Shown here in pieces: positions 20,400 to 31,256 of a stretch of DNA of 52,380 nucleotides; the first letter of the stretch is position 1, and each line of letters starts with the position of its first letter. The translations under genes were made by a program, and so were the position numbers. The notes beneath the pieces were generated by a model. That model was not told the DNA's origin and ran no database searches. It saw only the letters and a program-made list of their open reading frames with translations. This DNA is from Bremia lactucae. Its lineage: Eukaryota; Oomycota; Peronosporomycetes; Peronosporales; Peronosporaceae. The DNA is taken from contig NC_090618.1 in NCBI RefSeq assembly GCF_004359215.1, positions 345,135-397,514 on the forward strand, in the 5' to 3' direction.

Positions 20400-20770
20400 A
20401 CCGCCGAATTGAATTCGAGAGTTTGTTTACAAGGCAATAATAACGTTGGTGGTCTTCGAGACCAGCTGATGGTGACTCCATTAGTAACGCTATTGTCAAC
20501 GGAACTGGGCGATTCGGGCCAACCCAGACTTAATCTTGTTAGTTGGTGATCACGTTAGTGCAAGATAGCAAGTCTAAGCAAAGTTCCTTGTCCCGAAAAG
20601 TTTTAATTTCGATCGCACCTTGACAGACGACCATTCTAGGTTTACACACCGCAGATATTTGGCTCGAAGTGCCGTAAGGCTTTCTTTTTTGTAAGCGACT
20701 TCAAAGATGAGATTGGGAAATGGCAAATTACATGTAGCCCTCATCACTCCCTCCCTACCCGACGATAACA
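20400..20770 (-). repeat. Inverted duplication, left copy
   Basis: Its reverse complement aligns with 20975-21340. The clearest match is GAAGTCGCTTACAAAAAAGA against GAAGTCGCTTACAAAAACGA at 21014. Both strands then encode EVAYK..., ALRAK, LRC, and later SGLARIAQ against FGLDRIAQ. Probably a decayed gene fragment; no family recognised. Confidence 0.7.
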
Positions 20771-20974
20771 TCTACATCTCAGAACGCTAAGTGAGGAAAG
20801 TAAAGAAATGAGTAACGGAAGAGACGACTTGGTGAAGCGACGATGAACGTCAAGGCTTGAGGCAAGCGTACACCTCCGTATCTGTTTCATCGTCGCCAGC
20901 TCACGAAAAAGCGAAAAGATTGAGTTACTTACTGATGTTGCAGAAATACATGATGGTCACAGAGAAAATGGTGA

Positions 20975-21340
20975 GGGCTAACAGGTGATTCTTCGGTCCC
21001 CAACTCCATCCCTGAAGTCGCTTACAAAAACGAAATTCAGATGGCTCTCCGAGCCAAATTGCTGCGGTGCATGGTCGTCTGTTCAAGTAGCGAGCGATAT
21101 AAAAATTTTCTCGAGACAAGTCAATTCGCGTCGATTTGTCATCTTGCTCCAACGTGGACAACCGTTAAAAGAAGTAGAGTTTGGACTCGACCGAATTGCT
21201 CAAAGTTGTCGACAGCGTTTCCTGTTGGAGTAATAAACCTTGGTGCTGCGTTGCCACCCAGCATTGCCTGGTGCGATGACCACCGAATTGTTAATGATAT
21301 GCCTTGCATGAAAATATCAGTGCACGAATTGAGCTTGTTA
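20975..21340 (+). repeat. Inverted duplication, right copy
   Basis: Partner of 20400-20770, with ~200 bp between the arms. A 102-codon frame (21041-21349) and an 82-codon frame (20985-21233) overlap it. Matching residues fall in two frames, which points to pseudogene remains rather than a live gene. Confidence 0.7.
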
Positions 21341-23361
21341 GTTATGTAATAGCAGCTCGAGTTTGCGTGTAGGCTGACAACCGAGGCATTAAAAATCATT
21401 TAAACCTTGAATTTACTAGATAGGCATTTCATTTTCTACTCTTTAATGTCTCGTTATCGATCAATTATCAAATCAACTCATCGTCATCCTTGCTAAAAGC
21501 GGCTTCAATTGCTATGACTACAAAGCAGCAGTATTCGATCAAGCTGCTCTACGTAGCCAACTGAAAGCTATGTCGTCCAGAGCATCACACAGCAAAGTAT
21601 TAATAAGATTCTTAAATGCCAAACTATCCATTAGTTCGACCTTGTCATTCCGCCTACTTCGCAACCACTAATTGCTTTTCTCCAAAGCTCCTCCAACTCA
21701 TCCTTGTTATTTTACTGACCACTTGATCCTCAGTTTAGTTATATTTGCTCACTAAACTCCTGTGCAAAAACTCCACCAAAGCTCTCATCATGACACACTG
21801 CAAAGTGTCGAGTATGAATCCTCAAACGCATTTAAAATGGTGACCATCCAACTTGTCGTTATGCGCTGAAGAGGAGCAAGTGTTCTACACAATGCGTTGC
21901 GTAATAATTTTAAGGAAAGCATCAATCTACTCACGGCAATCTCTAAAGCCCCACTACTTGATGCTCTTGACCGGAAGCAAAGTCATAAGCTGCAAGACAA
22001 GTGTCGTATCCCAAAGCCGCCAAGCTGCTGCATTGGCTGCCATGTTCCTCTTGATATAGCGCCCTCTGCGATATCCAGGGGACATGTCGCTAATCCAGAC
22101 ACAATAAAACTTTCTACTGTAGCGAAAACTGGCTGTCAAAGCTGAAAAAGTTGCCAGAAGTTGCATTCCACAACAGTTTGTACGCTAGTTACGAGGCCGA
22201 GCTTGCTTGTGCGAGACCGTCGCAGAAGAAATCCCTGTTGTTTCTAACTAGTTTTCTTTTCGAACAACAGCGAGGTTTCACAATTACGGGTGTACCACCA
22301 CGCTGTCAGGAATGTGTCTTGCATATCACCTCTGTCATCGCGGTATTAGCGACTTGCTGTATGCGCCGAATTGCTATAAGGTATGACAACCTAGTGATCT
22401 GAGTTACACAGGGTTCTAACATGTGCTGAATCTGCCCCAAGTTAAGTTACCCCGCTTATTCATTTAGGATCCTTTATAGTATTATTCATAGTGTTCATCT
22501 GTTCAAGCGAGTTGAGTGTCAGTTCCCTGGACAAAGAACTGAATTCAGGTGACGCAAGGAAGACAAAAGTCGAGTAACGCCATTAGTTGCATAGGGTTTT
22601 CTGCGTTCAATATTTAGAATTATAGCAGCAGTAATAACGGTACGAGATGCATTGCTTGGTCCTTGCGCCAGATCGTTTAGCCAACAAGTCGAGTTTAAAT
22701 CTGAATAGTCGATATCTTGTTGTGCCACGAATTGTTGTGATAACTCGGTCGGCACGTCGCCAACGTCACATGCAGTGTCGATCATCTCACAACACAAAGG
22801 ATCCACTGCAAATGATTAAGTGTTATTTAATGCGCAATCACCACTATTCAATCGTCGGATTCCAACCGATGATGGGAGGAAATACTTCGATGGTCGTCTC
22901 AATCACTCGAGTCAATGGGCTTATTATTATCTGCAACTTGAGCGTTCGCGCTCAATCAAAGAACCCAAACTTCTAAGTCTATACCATTTAAGTTTTCTCG
23001 TCGAGGTGTGTGGATTATTTTGCTCCACGAACTAAGCTTCGGCTTCTGGAAGTGATTGATACCAAAAATCAATTGATATGGATCAGGTTCGTTTTTTGTG
23101 TAACAATTAAAAGGCACTACAAAATAAAAACTTGGGCAGCTTCTTGTAAACATCTTTGTGTTTATTTTGTGTCCTCTCGCAAAAGCAAATTCCTTCTCCA
23201 AATCTCTTTAATACAGTAAAGAGTATCGCTTTTGACACAACTTCACAAGATGGTGGATGTCGAGCTCCAGCGCGTGCGTGTGGCTTGATGCTGACTCTCA
23301 CGATTTTTTAGCCACGTTCTTAATATGCTGACGATCATGTGCATCGTTTCAATCTTCTATT

Positions 23362-24749
23362 ATGCTACAGATTTCGCGCATTACGGACCAAAAAGAAAAG
23401 ACGGCGGGATACAAGGTAATTCAAATCATGAACTGATTTAACAAAAAGACGTCTGACCGCTATCTATTTTATAGACTCTGCTAGAAAAACATCGCGAAAA
23501 TCCAGCGAATCTGAAAACAATCGTAACTCATTGTAAAGTGAAGTGTTATTTCAGTACATATATCGCTAAAATTAACGAAATGATCTGCTATGTTAAGTGC
23601 TGGAGGAAGATGTGTTGCTAGTGGTTTCCCGTGCTGTACGCCTCTCGACTTTGTTCCTACTTGATGATAGTGCTTAATGACTAAACAATTAATCATTAAC
23701 AGGTTATTACGCACTTGGCCTCGAAAGTCGCTGAGATCGACGTGGAGACCCACCCGTGGAAACTCGAATTTATCTGTTTTTGCTTGACCAAGATCAAGCC
23801 TCGCATCTTGTCGTTTGAAGAGCCAGATGTCATGTTTCGCGAGTCACTAGCAGCCATTTACATGGACGAGGAAGAGTACATTGAAGCGGCGAAGGCACTA
23901 GCTGCCATTAATTTAGAGAGCTCTACTCGCCAGTACACGGACGTGGAGAAGACTGAAAAGTATGTCAAAATTGCGGAATTATACCTCCAAGAAGACGAAA
24001 CGGTAGACGCTGAGAATTTTATTAATCGTGCGTCGAGGTTTATCCACAATATCGAAGACTGGGCGCTCAAGCTGCGCTTTCAAGTGTCGTACGCTCGTAT
24101 CCTCGACTCAAAGCGCAAGTTCTTGGATGCTGCGTTGCGGTACTATGAGTTTTCGCAGTCGAAACCCGATGAAGTGGATCCGGACGATTTGTTGGAGCTG
24201 CTGCGCAAGGCTGTCACGTGTGCTATCCTGGCATCTGCAGGTCCCCAGCGCTCGCGTTTACTAGGGACTCTCTATAAGGACGAGCGCGTGAAAAATAGTG
24301 AGCACGTGGCGATTTTAGAAAAAATGTACATGGAGCAATTGATTCGACGTCCCGAGTTGGTTCAGTTTGAAAAGAGCTTGTTACCGCATCAAAAAGCGAT
24401 GCTGTCGAATGGGTTCACCGTATTAGAGAACGCATTCCTTGAGCACAATTTACTAGCGGCTAGTCGAGTTTATACCAGCATTTCTCTTGCAGAGCTTGGT
24501 AAGTTGCTTGAGATTGAACCAGCGAATGCCGAGCGTGTTGCTGCGACGATGATTGGGGAAGATCGCATGAAGGGCAAAATTGATCAGCACTTGAGCTTTC
24601 TCGAGTTCGAAAAGACGGACGACGAAGTCTTGACTGCGTTTGATACGCGAATTAGCTCCGTGTGCTTTAATGTCAATCAGTGCGCGGAACAGATAGAGCA
24701 GCTCTACCCGGATCTCGTACGCGCTGCTACGACAATGACGGCATCGTGA
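23362..24749 (+). CDS. CSN4: COP9 signalosome complex subunit 4 (CSN4), 4 exons
   Basis: Exons 23362-23415, 23475-23532, 23598-23635 and 23703-24749 join in frame (1197 nt, 398 residues). Introns of 59, 65 and 67 bp begin GTAATT, GTAAAG and GTACGC and end in AG. CSN4 motifs run in order through the junctions: DQKEKTAGYK, EEDVLLVVSRA, LTKIKPRILSFEE, YVKIAELYLQEDE, NRASRF, SYARILDSKRKFLDAALRYY, CAILASAGPQRSR, LYKDER, LPHQKA. The PCI domain spans about residues 195-360 (LEHNLLAASRVYTSISLAEL, then IDQ). CSN4 is a scaffold subunit of the nuclear/cytosolic COP9 signalosome, which removes NEDD8 from cullins. An in-frame stop at 23329 lies before the ATG, so this is the first Met. A weak oomycete-type initiator (TTTCAATCTTCT, 23347-23358) lies just before it. 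Length is normal and no break is seen. Confidence 0.93.
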
Positions 24750-25085
24750 TTGTGTTTAAAAAGGGTCTCACGAACGCTAGGCTGTAGTGATTGAGCTTGG
24801 CAATATTACAGGGAAGATGAAAGCGAGTTTTTCTGGTGCTGCTTTCGATTGCTACCTATCCTTTTTTTTATGGAAGTAATAAATTGAAGGAGGCTTTAGC
24901 GCAAGGCACGCTTTTAAACAATAGCCTTAAGTGTCTAAGCTTTTTCATTTCTACTGAGCAGTCACAAGCTGCCCACTGTAAAAGTACCTTCTCGTTTACT
25001 TGATGTAAGCAATGACAGGATTCACATAGGTGCTCGCACCAGCAGCTTAAAATTATTTTGGAACAAAGACTTGAGACATTATGAG
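24750..25085. other. CSN4 3' flank
   Basis: No further gene or repeat recognised in these 336 bp apart from the poly(A) signal candidate. Transposon-derived sequence starts at 25086. Confidence 0.6.
24878..24883 (+). terminator. Possible CSN4 polyadenylation signal
   Basis: AATAAA lies 129 bp after the CSN4 stop codon, in A/T-rich sequence. Position fits a 3' UTR; no direct evidence. Confidence 0.45.
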
Positions 25086-25160
25086 GGTTTTAGAGCGACG
25101 CAATGTTAAAATCGAAAACAAAAGTCGTAATTTGAGCCTGACACGAGATCTATCTATTAA
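25086..25160 (+). repeat. Short segment shared with 30456-30527
   Basis: GTTTTAGAGCGACGCAATGT and the next ~50 bp recur almost unchanged at 30456. In both places the foldback and a family B LTR start follow. It seems to have travelled with the LTR piece. Origin unknown. Confidence 0.85.
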
Positions 25161-25237
25161 CAACCTTTAATGTGGTAATTTTATGTAACGATACAACAAA
25201 CATGTATCGTAACATAAAATTAACACATTAAAGGTTG
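25161..25237. repeat. Foldback: 35-bp arms around a 7-base loop
   Basis: Left arm 25161-25195 (CAACCTTTAATGTGG...) pairs with 25203-25237 with two mismatches. The loop is ACAAACA. The right arm is the beginning of a family B LTR; the left arm is an inverted copy of it. Same structure at 30528-30604. Confidence 0.93.
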
Positions 25238-25625
25238 TCAATTAATATATTATCTACAAGGTGGAGAATATTACTTTACATGGTAATATTCTTAAAGCTT
25301 ATCCATTCGTAGATATATACCATTATATCTACTTTCTCCGCGGTCCATTCAGCGCTGGACGCGCGCAAAGAGGAGATAGATAAGACTTTATTACATGTTT
25401 TGTTTTAATTTATGATTAAGTAAGTATTATATAGATAGCAACAGAAGAGCTTAATTATATTAATCACAGTATTCTTCTTACAATCTCTTTAAAGCAAGTG
25501 TTTTTAAAGAGAGTCTTCCTTTGCACGTACTAGTGTACGTTAAGTGATATGAAGCACCACTCGCACTGAGGCAGTGCGAAGTGGACTTGTACTGAAGGAG
25601 TTCAAGTCAGCAGTGCCCCGTTACA
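25203..25625 (+). repeat. Isolated family B LTR
   Basis: Aligns with 6996-7405 and 40958-41392 (for example GAGAATATTACTTTACATGG) and ends GCCCCGTTACA at 25625. The first ~10 bases are replaced by the foldback. No internal B sequence adjoins it, so it is a solo or truncated LTR. It lies in the same orientation as CSN4 and begins ~450 bp beyond the CSN4 stop codon. Confidence 0.88.
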
Positions 25626-25688
25626 GGAAGCATGTTGATTATGGTCGAAATGTCTTAATGTTTACAGAGTGGAAACACACACGAAGAA

Positions 25689-26223
25689 TTTAATGGGCTA
25701 ATGTTGCCCTAATGTTACACAGTCCCCGTAAAGTACACTTGGTGTACTTCAAGGGATGGTCAATTACTAAAATATAGTAATTAGACCCATTACTCGGGTG
25801 TGGTTCCCATTTGTGACCAACCCTTGTGTATGTGATGCACAAAGGTGCATTCACATTAAGAAAGATGACGCCTAGCGTCATCCGTTACGCGAGGTATTTA
25901 GATAGATACGCTCGCAATACATATTAGTGTTATCTACAAGAGATGATATTTTTGATTGGTAAAATTAAGTATTTATATTTAATGCGATCAAATCTAAATT
26001 AGTCTGATAACTACTTTCAACTTAGTAAGTGCGCACGAGAAGCCGGATTACCACTCCCGTGACGACACTTAATCAAAGTACTTAGGTCGTTGGCTGAGGT
26101 CGCTAAGGCGCCCACCACAACGTCCTCACTGCACGCCAGAGAAGCAGGTGCAAACCGCTTTTTCGCTGTGCTAGGGTGTGCGTCTAAGTAGAGCGTGACC
26201 GCATTAAGACCTGCCCGTCTACA
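25689..26223 (+). repeat. A2 5' LTR (535 bp)
   Basis: Full-length match to the reverse complement of 7733-8265. The first bases are eroded (TTTAATGGGCTAATG against TGTAACGGGCTAAAG). It ends GCCCGTCTACA at 26223. Confidence 0.9.
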
Positions 26224-26225
26224 CT

Positions 26226-26243
26226 TGGTAGCACTTGAAATCC
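26226..26243 (+). promoter_or_regulatory. A2 primer binding site
   Basis: TGGTAGCACTTGAAATCC follows the LTR after two bases. It shares its first eleven bases with the family C site and the first nine or more with the family D site. Confidence 0.7.
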
Positions 26244-26319
26244 TTTACACGACCCGCATCTCTGCGTGTGTACGTGAGGATGAGCCTCAAAATTGATTGG
26301 GCTCATTTTCCCACCTCTC

Positions 26320-27300
26320 CGAACATCATCGGGAGGTGGCAGGGCTCATGGCGCAGGAACTTGGTGAACAAGCCCTGGCCAGGCTCCTAGGTAGTCCTCC
26401 TGAGCAACATATTGCGCAGTTGGAGCAGTTTGAGGCATTCGTGCTCGGACAGCGGAGGGGCGTCCGAGGCACAGGGCCAAACTGCGGCGGAGTCCGTCAC
26501 TCAGACTCAGGATGAGCTGAGGCATGAGCAGGCTTGGAGCGAGGCTCTTAACAGGACTGTTGGGATGCTCTCTGCCCGGCCGCATCAACCGACCATTCGG
26601 ACGGACCCACCCAAGTTTGATGGAACTGCAGCGCACACGATTGTCCACTAGCTTTGAGCCGTGGAGCAATGCGGTGTCGCCCAGCTCATCGCGGACGACA
26701 GCCGGATGGTGTCATAGGCCATGTCGCATCTGCGCAATAAGGCCTCAAGTGAGCTTACTCGGCGCTTATGGCGGACAGATTGGCGTTCCCTACATGGGCG
26801 ATCTTTAAAACAAAAATTCGCGCTATGAACCAGCCGCCGAACAACGAAGTGTTGCTTCAGGCGCGCTTCTTTGGAGCGCGACAGGCGAAGCGATCTCTGC
26901 AAGAGTATGTGCAAGAGATGCGCTGGCTGTCGGCGTCCATTACCGGAGATCCGATTCTGGAGCACATTAAGGTGCCTGCCCACGTTTATGAACGGACTAC
27001 AGCATGGCCCATCGCGACAGGCCCTTTTCAGAAAGGTGCGGTCGACGATGGAAGAGGCAATCCAAATTGTCTTAGTTGAGGAGCAATCCTACAACAGTGC
27101 CTCGGCGACAGCTTAGTATAAGCCGTCGGCCGAGAGGACAGATGCCACTCCTATGGAGTTGGGCAATGCAGACGTGGTCTGCTATAAATGCGGTAAGCGC
27201 GGCCATATGATGGCTCGCTGCTATGCCAGGGTCCCTGCTGGGGCGAAGACGCCCAGCAAAAGGACTCGCCTTCCCAACGGGCGATGACAAGAACCAGCGT
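26320..27300 (+). pseudogene. gag: Family A Gag (A2), frameshifted
   Basis: N-terminal helix-rich part (LGEQALARLL, SVTQTQDELRHEQAW), then RTDPPKFDGTA, a Retrotrans_gag-like core in several frames (TRRLWRTDWR, MNQPPNNEVLLQARFFGARQ), and DVVCYKCGKRGHMMARCYAR, the CCHC knuckle at 27178-27230. The total is near 320 codons, a normal Gypsy Gag. At least three frame changes. Confidence 0.85.
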
Positions 27301-27425
27301 GCGAGACGCATGAGTTCTGCATTGACCACTGAGGGGTCGGGAAATGCAGGATCGCAGTATGGGCGGGATGCCCTACTGACGCGGACTCTGAAACGACCCC
27401 TAAGTCCAGAGTTTTGGAATAAATG

Positions 27426-28025
27426 GGTAGCATAGTCCCTGAGCTCTCGAAATTTTGGACCTCAACCCTGCTGGTCTATAGCGCTCAAGTACGAGGCAAT
27501 GACCAGGTGATGACCCTCCTAGTGGATTCGGGTGCATCACAATTGTTTTAAGAGGTCGCGGCTCTAAGAAAGATACCGGCGATGTTTGATTTGCTTTGCC
27601 AGGATGTCAAGCAAGAAGCGGCGACCGTTCGTTCAGCCAGAGGCGCGCTAGTTAAGTCAGAAAGAGTTCAGGTTGAACTCGCCTTCAGCTTTAGTGACTT
27701 CTCTTGTAAAGAAAAGCTCACAGTGCTAGGTATGGAGAGTCCGTACGACCTCATCCTAGACATGCCATGGCTGGCAAAACACCAACAATGGATAGACTGG
27801 CGTACACGCACAGTTGCGAACTCTACGCAGGACACCGGAAAAAACGTGCTTATGCGAGAGGCGTATGCAACTGATGTCGTGTCAAACACAGTTGAGGGCG
27901 CGTTGATGGGATGCCAACCGTCACCAATTCCTACCCAGCTCGTGGAGACTGAGGTAGTGAAAAGGGCAATGACAAGTAGTCATATGGGCCATCGTCCTGC
28001 ACAGAGTCGAGAGCCTACGCAGTAG
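27426..28025 (+). pseudogene. pro: Family A aspartic protease (A2), broken
   Basis: MTLLVDSGASQLF carries the D-S-G-A site and then TAA at ~27548. The rest is open 27582-28025 with YDLILDMPWLAKHQQWIDW. The stop falls at the same spot as in A0, where the frame also changes. Confidence 0.85.
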
Positions 28026-28472
28026 ACGGCAAGCTGACCGGAAGTCAAGCGTCGCATAAACTGGCACAGTGTTTAGAGCCTGGTGCGGTTGGAAGAAGTG
28101 CGTTAGCCAGGAGAGCAACGGCACCCACTTCCCAGAAAGGTCGTGGTGACTCAAAGAACGAGTACTCGATAGATTAGGACGATAAAAGGCACGTCTAAAT
28201 GAGTGACCTTTGGATCAGTCTCCAATAAAGAGGACGGGCCTTCAAACGAGATGTTCGAGGCTGTCAAGACGAAATTGCGGAGGCATCTAAGTTGAGGTGC
28301 TCCGGCAAGTCTTTAAATCTGCCGAGGAGATAGTAAATCTCACGGAGATGTCGTGTGATCTGTTCTTTGCCAAATTAAAGGAAGGAAAGATCCACGAAAT
28401 AGTCGCACCAGTTCCAGAAGAGAACTTGGTGGACTGTTGCTCGTCGTCCACAATGGACGAGAGCGTCCTCAG
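28026..28472 (+). pseudogene. pol: Family A pro-RT linker (A2)
   Basis: Aligns with 860-1250 of A0: ELKEGKIHEIVAPVPEENL, then SSTMDESVL. The text breaks at 28472, where the inverted segment begins. Confidence 0.75.
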
Positions 28473-28588
28473 ATAATGGTTTAGTTCGCTCAGCATATTT
28501 TTTGCTTTATTTATGCAAGTAATTAGCGAGTCCTAGGAATTTGCGCAAATTCTACACATGCCATGGGATTAGCCATCCCTTGATGATT

Positions 28589-29146
28589 TTACCTTGTCTG
28601 GGTCTGCTCGTACGCCTTGTGTACCTGATCTGCGGTCGACATGTGGAGCTTGCTACCTAGCAGCTCGAACACATGTGGCCAAACATCAGACGTAAAATGT
28701 GAATCCCGGTCCGATACTATGGACTCCGGCATCCCGTGTAGTCGGTTAAGATGATCCAGGACCAAGAGAGCTGCCTCCTTGCCTGTGATCGATGTTTTAC
28801 ATGGTGCGAAACGCACCATTTTGCTCGGTCTGTCTACAAAGACGACGGGCCCCGTCCTACCCTTATGATCGGGCGGCATGCTAAACATAGAGTCTAGACT
28901 TACTGACTTCCAACAGTTGGTTGGAATCGGTAGCGGCTTCAGTGGCGCACTACTGGACGGTGCAGGCTTAAGGCGCTGACACTGTTCGCAGGAGCGAATA
29001 TTGCTGGCCACCCGTCTATGTAGGTGTGGCCACCAAAATTCCTCTGACACTCGTAAGAATGTCTTTTCACGGCCCAGATGCTCATTAGATGGTGCATCAT
29101 GGAGCTCGTGATGGATTACTGGCTTGAGATCTGTGTCATGAGGCAC
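28589..29146 (-). pseudogene. pol: Family A integrase in the inverted segment
   Basis: Open for 185 codons: HHELHDAPSNEHLGREKT ... CEQCQRLK (HHCC zinc domain), SLDSMFS (first Asp), VSDRDSHFTSD (second Asp). After MSTADQ the frame runs straight into VHKAYEQTQTR, which belongs to the RT-RNase H part, so the Glu block is lost. An accidental in-frame fusion. Confidence 0.85.
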
Positions 29147-29392
29147 ATAGATGCTTAAGAGATCACAAGGTGACAGCCGATGCCATAAGAGGCATCGCCG
29201 TAGCTAAATCAATTTGAATAAGCTTTTCGGTGCGACAAAGGGTAACATTTCGTCCACCAAAATGATCCAAAAGCAGGCGACAATCGTCGTCCTGACTGTA
29301 ACTCTCCTTTATTTTTGAGGACAATAAGCTCATCCTGTGGTATGCCTTCATGGCTACGGCTAGAATTGTGCTTTAGCACTAGACACACTTCC

Positions 29393-29893
29393 CTAGTGTC
29401 TTACTTCGAAGTCTGGTCTGTGCGATAAAGCGTCAGCGAAGACATTCGACATACCCGGCTTGTAATTAACTTTGAAATTAAATTCTGAGAAGAATGTAAG
29501 CCATCTTGTCATTCTAGGCGAGAGGTGCGTTGAGGTTGTAGGAATCCGCAGTGATGCGTGATCCGTATAAACCACAAATGGTTCGGTGACCAATAGGTGC
29601 ACACGAAACTTGACAAAAGCACACTTTATTGAAAGTAGCTCTTTGTCATGCACAAAGTAATCTAGTTCCACGGCTTTTAAAATCCGAGGCTGATGAGAGA
29701 AGACGCGGTCAACGCCGTCGTCATCCTTCTGCATGAGCACGCTGTCAATTGCAAAATTACTTGCATCGCAGACGACACTAAAGGGCTTATCCGCGTCTGG
29801 CAATGCCAAGACCGGTGCTTCTACAAGAGATTATTTCACCGATGCGAACACATCATCTTGCTCTTTTACCAAACCCATTCTGCGTGTTTTTAA
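29393..29893 (-). pseudogene. pol: Family A RNase H in the inverted segment
   Basis: A continuous frame from 29809 to 29393: MALPDADKPFSVVCDASNFA, VELDYFVHDKELLSIKCAFV, VYTDHASLRI, MTRWLTFFSEFNFKVNYKPG, VFADALSHRPDFE. All expected RNase H blocks are present without a stop, so this is the most complete family A RNase H here. It is separated from RT by the inversion. Confidence 0.88.
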
Positions 29894-29905
29894 GGAGGTA
29901 GAAAT

Positions 29906-30455
29906 GGACAAAAAGAAGCGCTTCGCCGGTCAAGGCTGGGCTAGCCTTGATAGAAAGTCCGTTCTTTGAGGTTCTGTGGAAACATCGCGATGTGTTCCCA
30001 GAAGAAGTGCCAAGCCGCCTACCAGCAGATATGAGCATCGGGCACGAGATAGAACTCGAACCTGGCACCAAGTATTCTGTGACCACGCAATGGTCGTTGC
30101 GGAAAGAATATATCGATTATGTCGATGAGTTCTTCGACAAGTGAGCCAAGGCGGGACATGTGCGTGAGAAGAAATTGCCTAGCCAAAACAGCTGTAGGAT
30201 CCCCTTGGGATGCCCCAAGGTTTGAAAAACCACCTGCGACATTTAATCGAGTGGTGGCTCACGTGATGCGTCAGCACCGTGCCTACGCCCCCCCATTACT
30301 TTGACGATGTATTCGTCCATAGTAGGGCCAAGGAGAGCGCAATAGAGTCGCACAAGTGTCATGTAGACGCTGTGTTGCAGACATGGAAGGACGCGCAATT
30401 GTACGTCAACTTACAAGATACCTTACCGAGATACCTGTGTTGGGCTGCATCGTGG
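29906..30455 (+). pseudogene. pol: Family A reverse transcriptase (A2), shortened
   Basis: FFEVLWKHRDVFPEEVPSR (~29970), VTTQWSLRKEYIDYVDEFF, then an internal deletion to a PPATFNRVVAHVMRQHRAYA block (~30230) and YFDDVFVHSRAKESAIESHK (~30298), which keeps the catalytic DD. It ends in AQLYVNLQDTLPRY before the foreign insert. Confidence 0.85.
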
Positions 30456-30643
30456 GTTTTAGAGCGACGCAATGTTAAAATCGAAAACAAAAGTCGTAAT
30501 TTGAGCCTGACACGAGATCTATCTTAACAACCTTTAATGTGGTAATTTTATGTAACGATACAACAAACATGTATCGTAACATAAAATTAACACATTGAAG
30601 GTTGTCAATTAATATATTATCTATAAGGTGGAGAATATTCCTC
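30456..30643 (+). repeat. 190-bp insert with foldback inside A2 pol
   Basis: Copy of 25086-25278 placed between RT and the integrase end of A2. The foldback arms are 30528-30562 and 30570-30604. After the LTR-like GGTGGAGAATATT the text switches to integrase (TDGQTERANR). Confidence 0.9.
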
Positions 30644-31166
30644 AGACCGATGGCCAAACAGAACGTGCCAATCGGGTCGGGCGGATGTCTTACGCACTAT
30701 AGCAACTCCTAAATAATGGAGTAATCAATTGCCTTTTGTGGAGTTCGCTATAAATATCAGTGTCCACGCCAGTACGGGTGAAACACCGTTTTATATTAAT
30801 GGACTGCGCTATCCTCGGACGCCAGTCTCGTTTGTGCGCAGCCCGAGTCTTAGTGGGGGAGGGCCACTCACTATGCTCAGTGCGAAAGAGGAACATGGTA
30901 TTGTCAATATGGCAATGCCCCGCGAGGGTATCATATCAGCGACAGAAACTTGCCCTAGTGACCCTGCCAGTTTAGTAGTGGTCAATAAAACTACGTCTTA
31001 TGACCGACCTTTTGGCAATATCATAGGCGAGTTCAATGCTAAAAGCGTGAGCGAGGCTTTACGCTTTGTAAATGAGCGATTAGCCATCATACGAAAAGTC
31101 CGCGACGCAATGGCAAGCGCACGGGACAAGAAAAGAATATGCAGATCGAAATGGTCGCAAAAATAA
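30644..31166 (+). pseudogene. pol: Family A integrase, C-terminal half (A2)
   Basis: Starts in the third catalytic block (QTDGQTERANRVG), shifts frame, and is open 30729-31166: MPFVEFAINISVHASTGETP, FYINGLRYPRTPVSF, VRDAMASARDKKR. Zinc and Asp blocks are absent here; they lie in the inverted segment. Confidence 0.85.
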
Positions 31167-31256
31167 TGAACGCTCTAAAGTGGGTGAAAAGTACTATTAA
31201 GTACTGATGCTCTACCTAAAAATGCAATTTCTGTACTACCTGAAGGTACTACGAAG

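Larger units (their letters stand above)
19851..23361. other. Non-repetitive flank upstream of CSN4, no gene recognised
   Basis: No retroelement similarity to the rest of the window. Open frames are short (<110 codons) and carry no motif I recognise. The only structure I see is a diverged inverted duplication (20400-20770 against 20975-21340). Confidence 0.6.
28473..29905 (-). other. Inverted 1.43-kb pol segment inside A2
   Basis: Plus-strand gag-pro text ends at 28472. The next 1433 bp match A1 pol in the opposite sense: 28473-28625 corresponds to 11938-12090, and 28626-29893 to 10676-11936. Plus-strand RT text resumes at 29906. So pieces of a family A copy were inserted or exchanged in reverse, with a second break at 28625. 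Confidence 0.88.

Noticed and set aside
22151..22402. PEVAF-like peptide as a third copy of the duplicated fragment
   Set aside because: Only five residues match EVAY and the surrounding DNA does not align with either arm.
23257..23331. Small frame MSSSSACVWLD as the CSN4 first exon
   Set aside because: It ends in a stop at 23329 with no donor in a suitable phase, and the next exon supplies a proper Met and N-terminus.
23715..24749. Start of CSN4 at the TTG of the long frame
   Set aside because: Three upstream exons with GT-AG introns restore the conserved N-terminus; eukaryotic TTG starts are rare.
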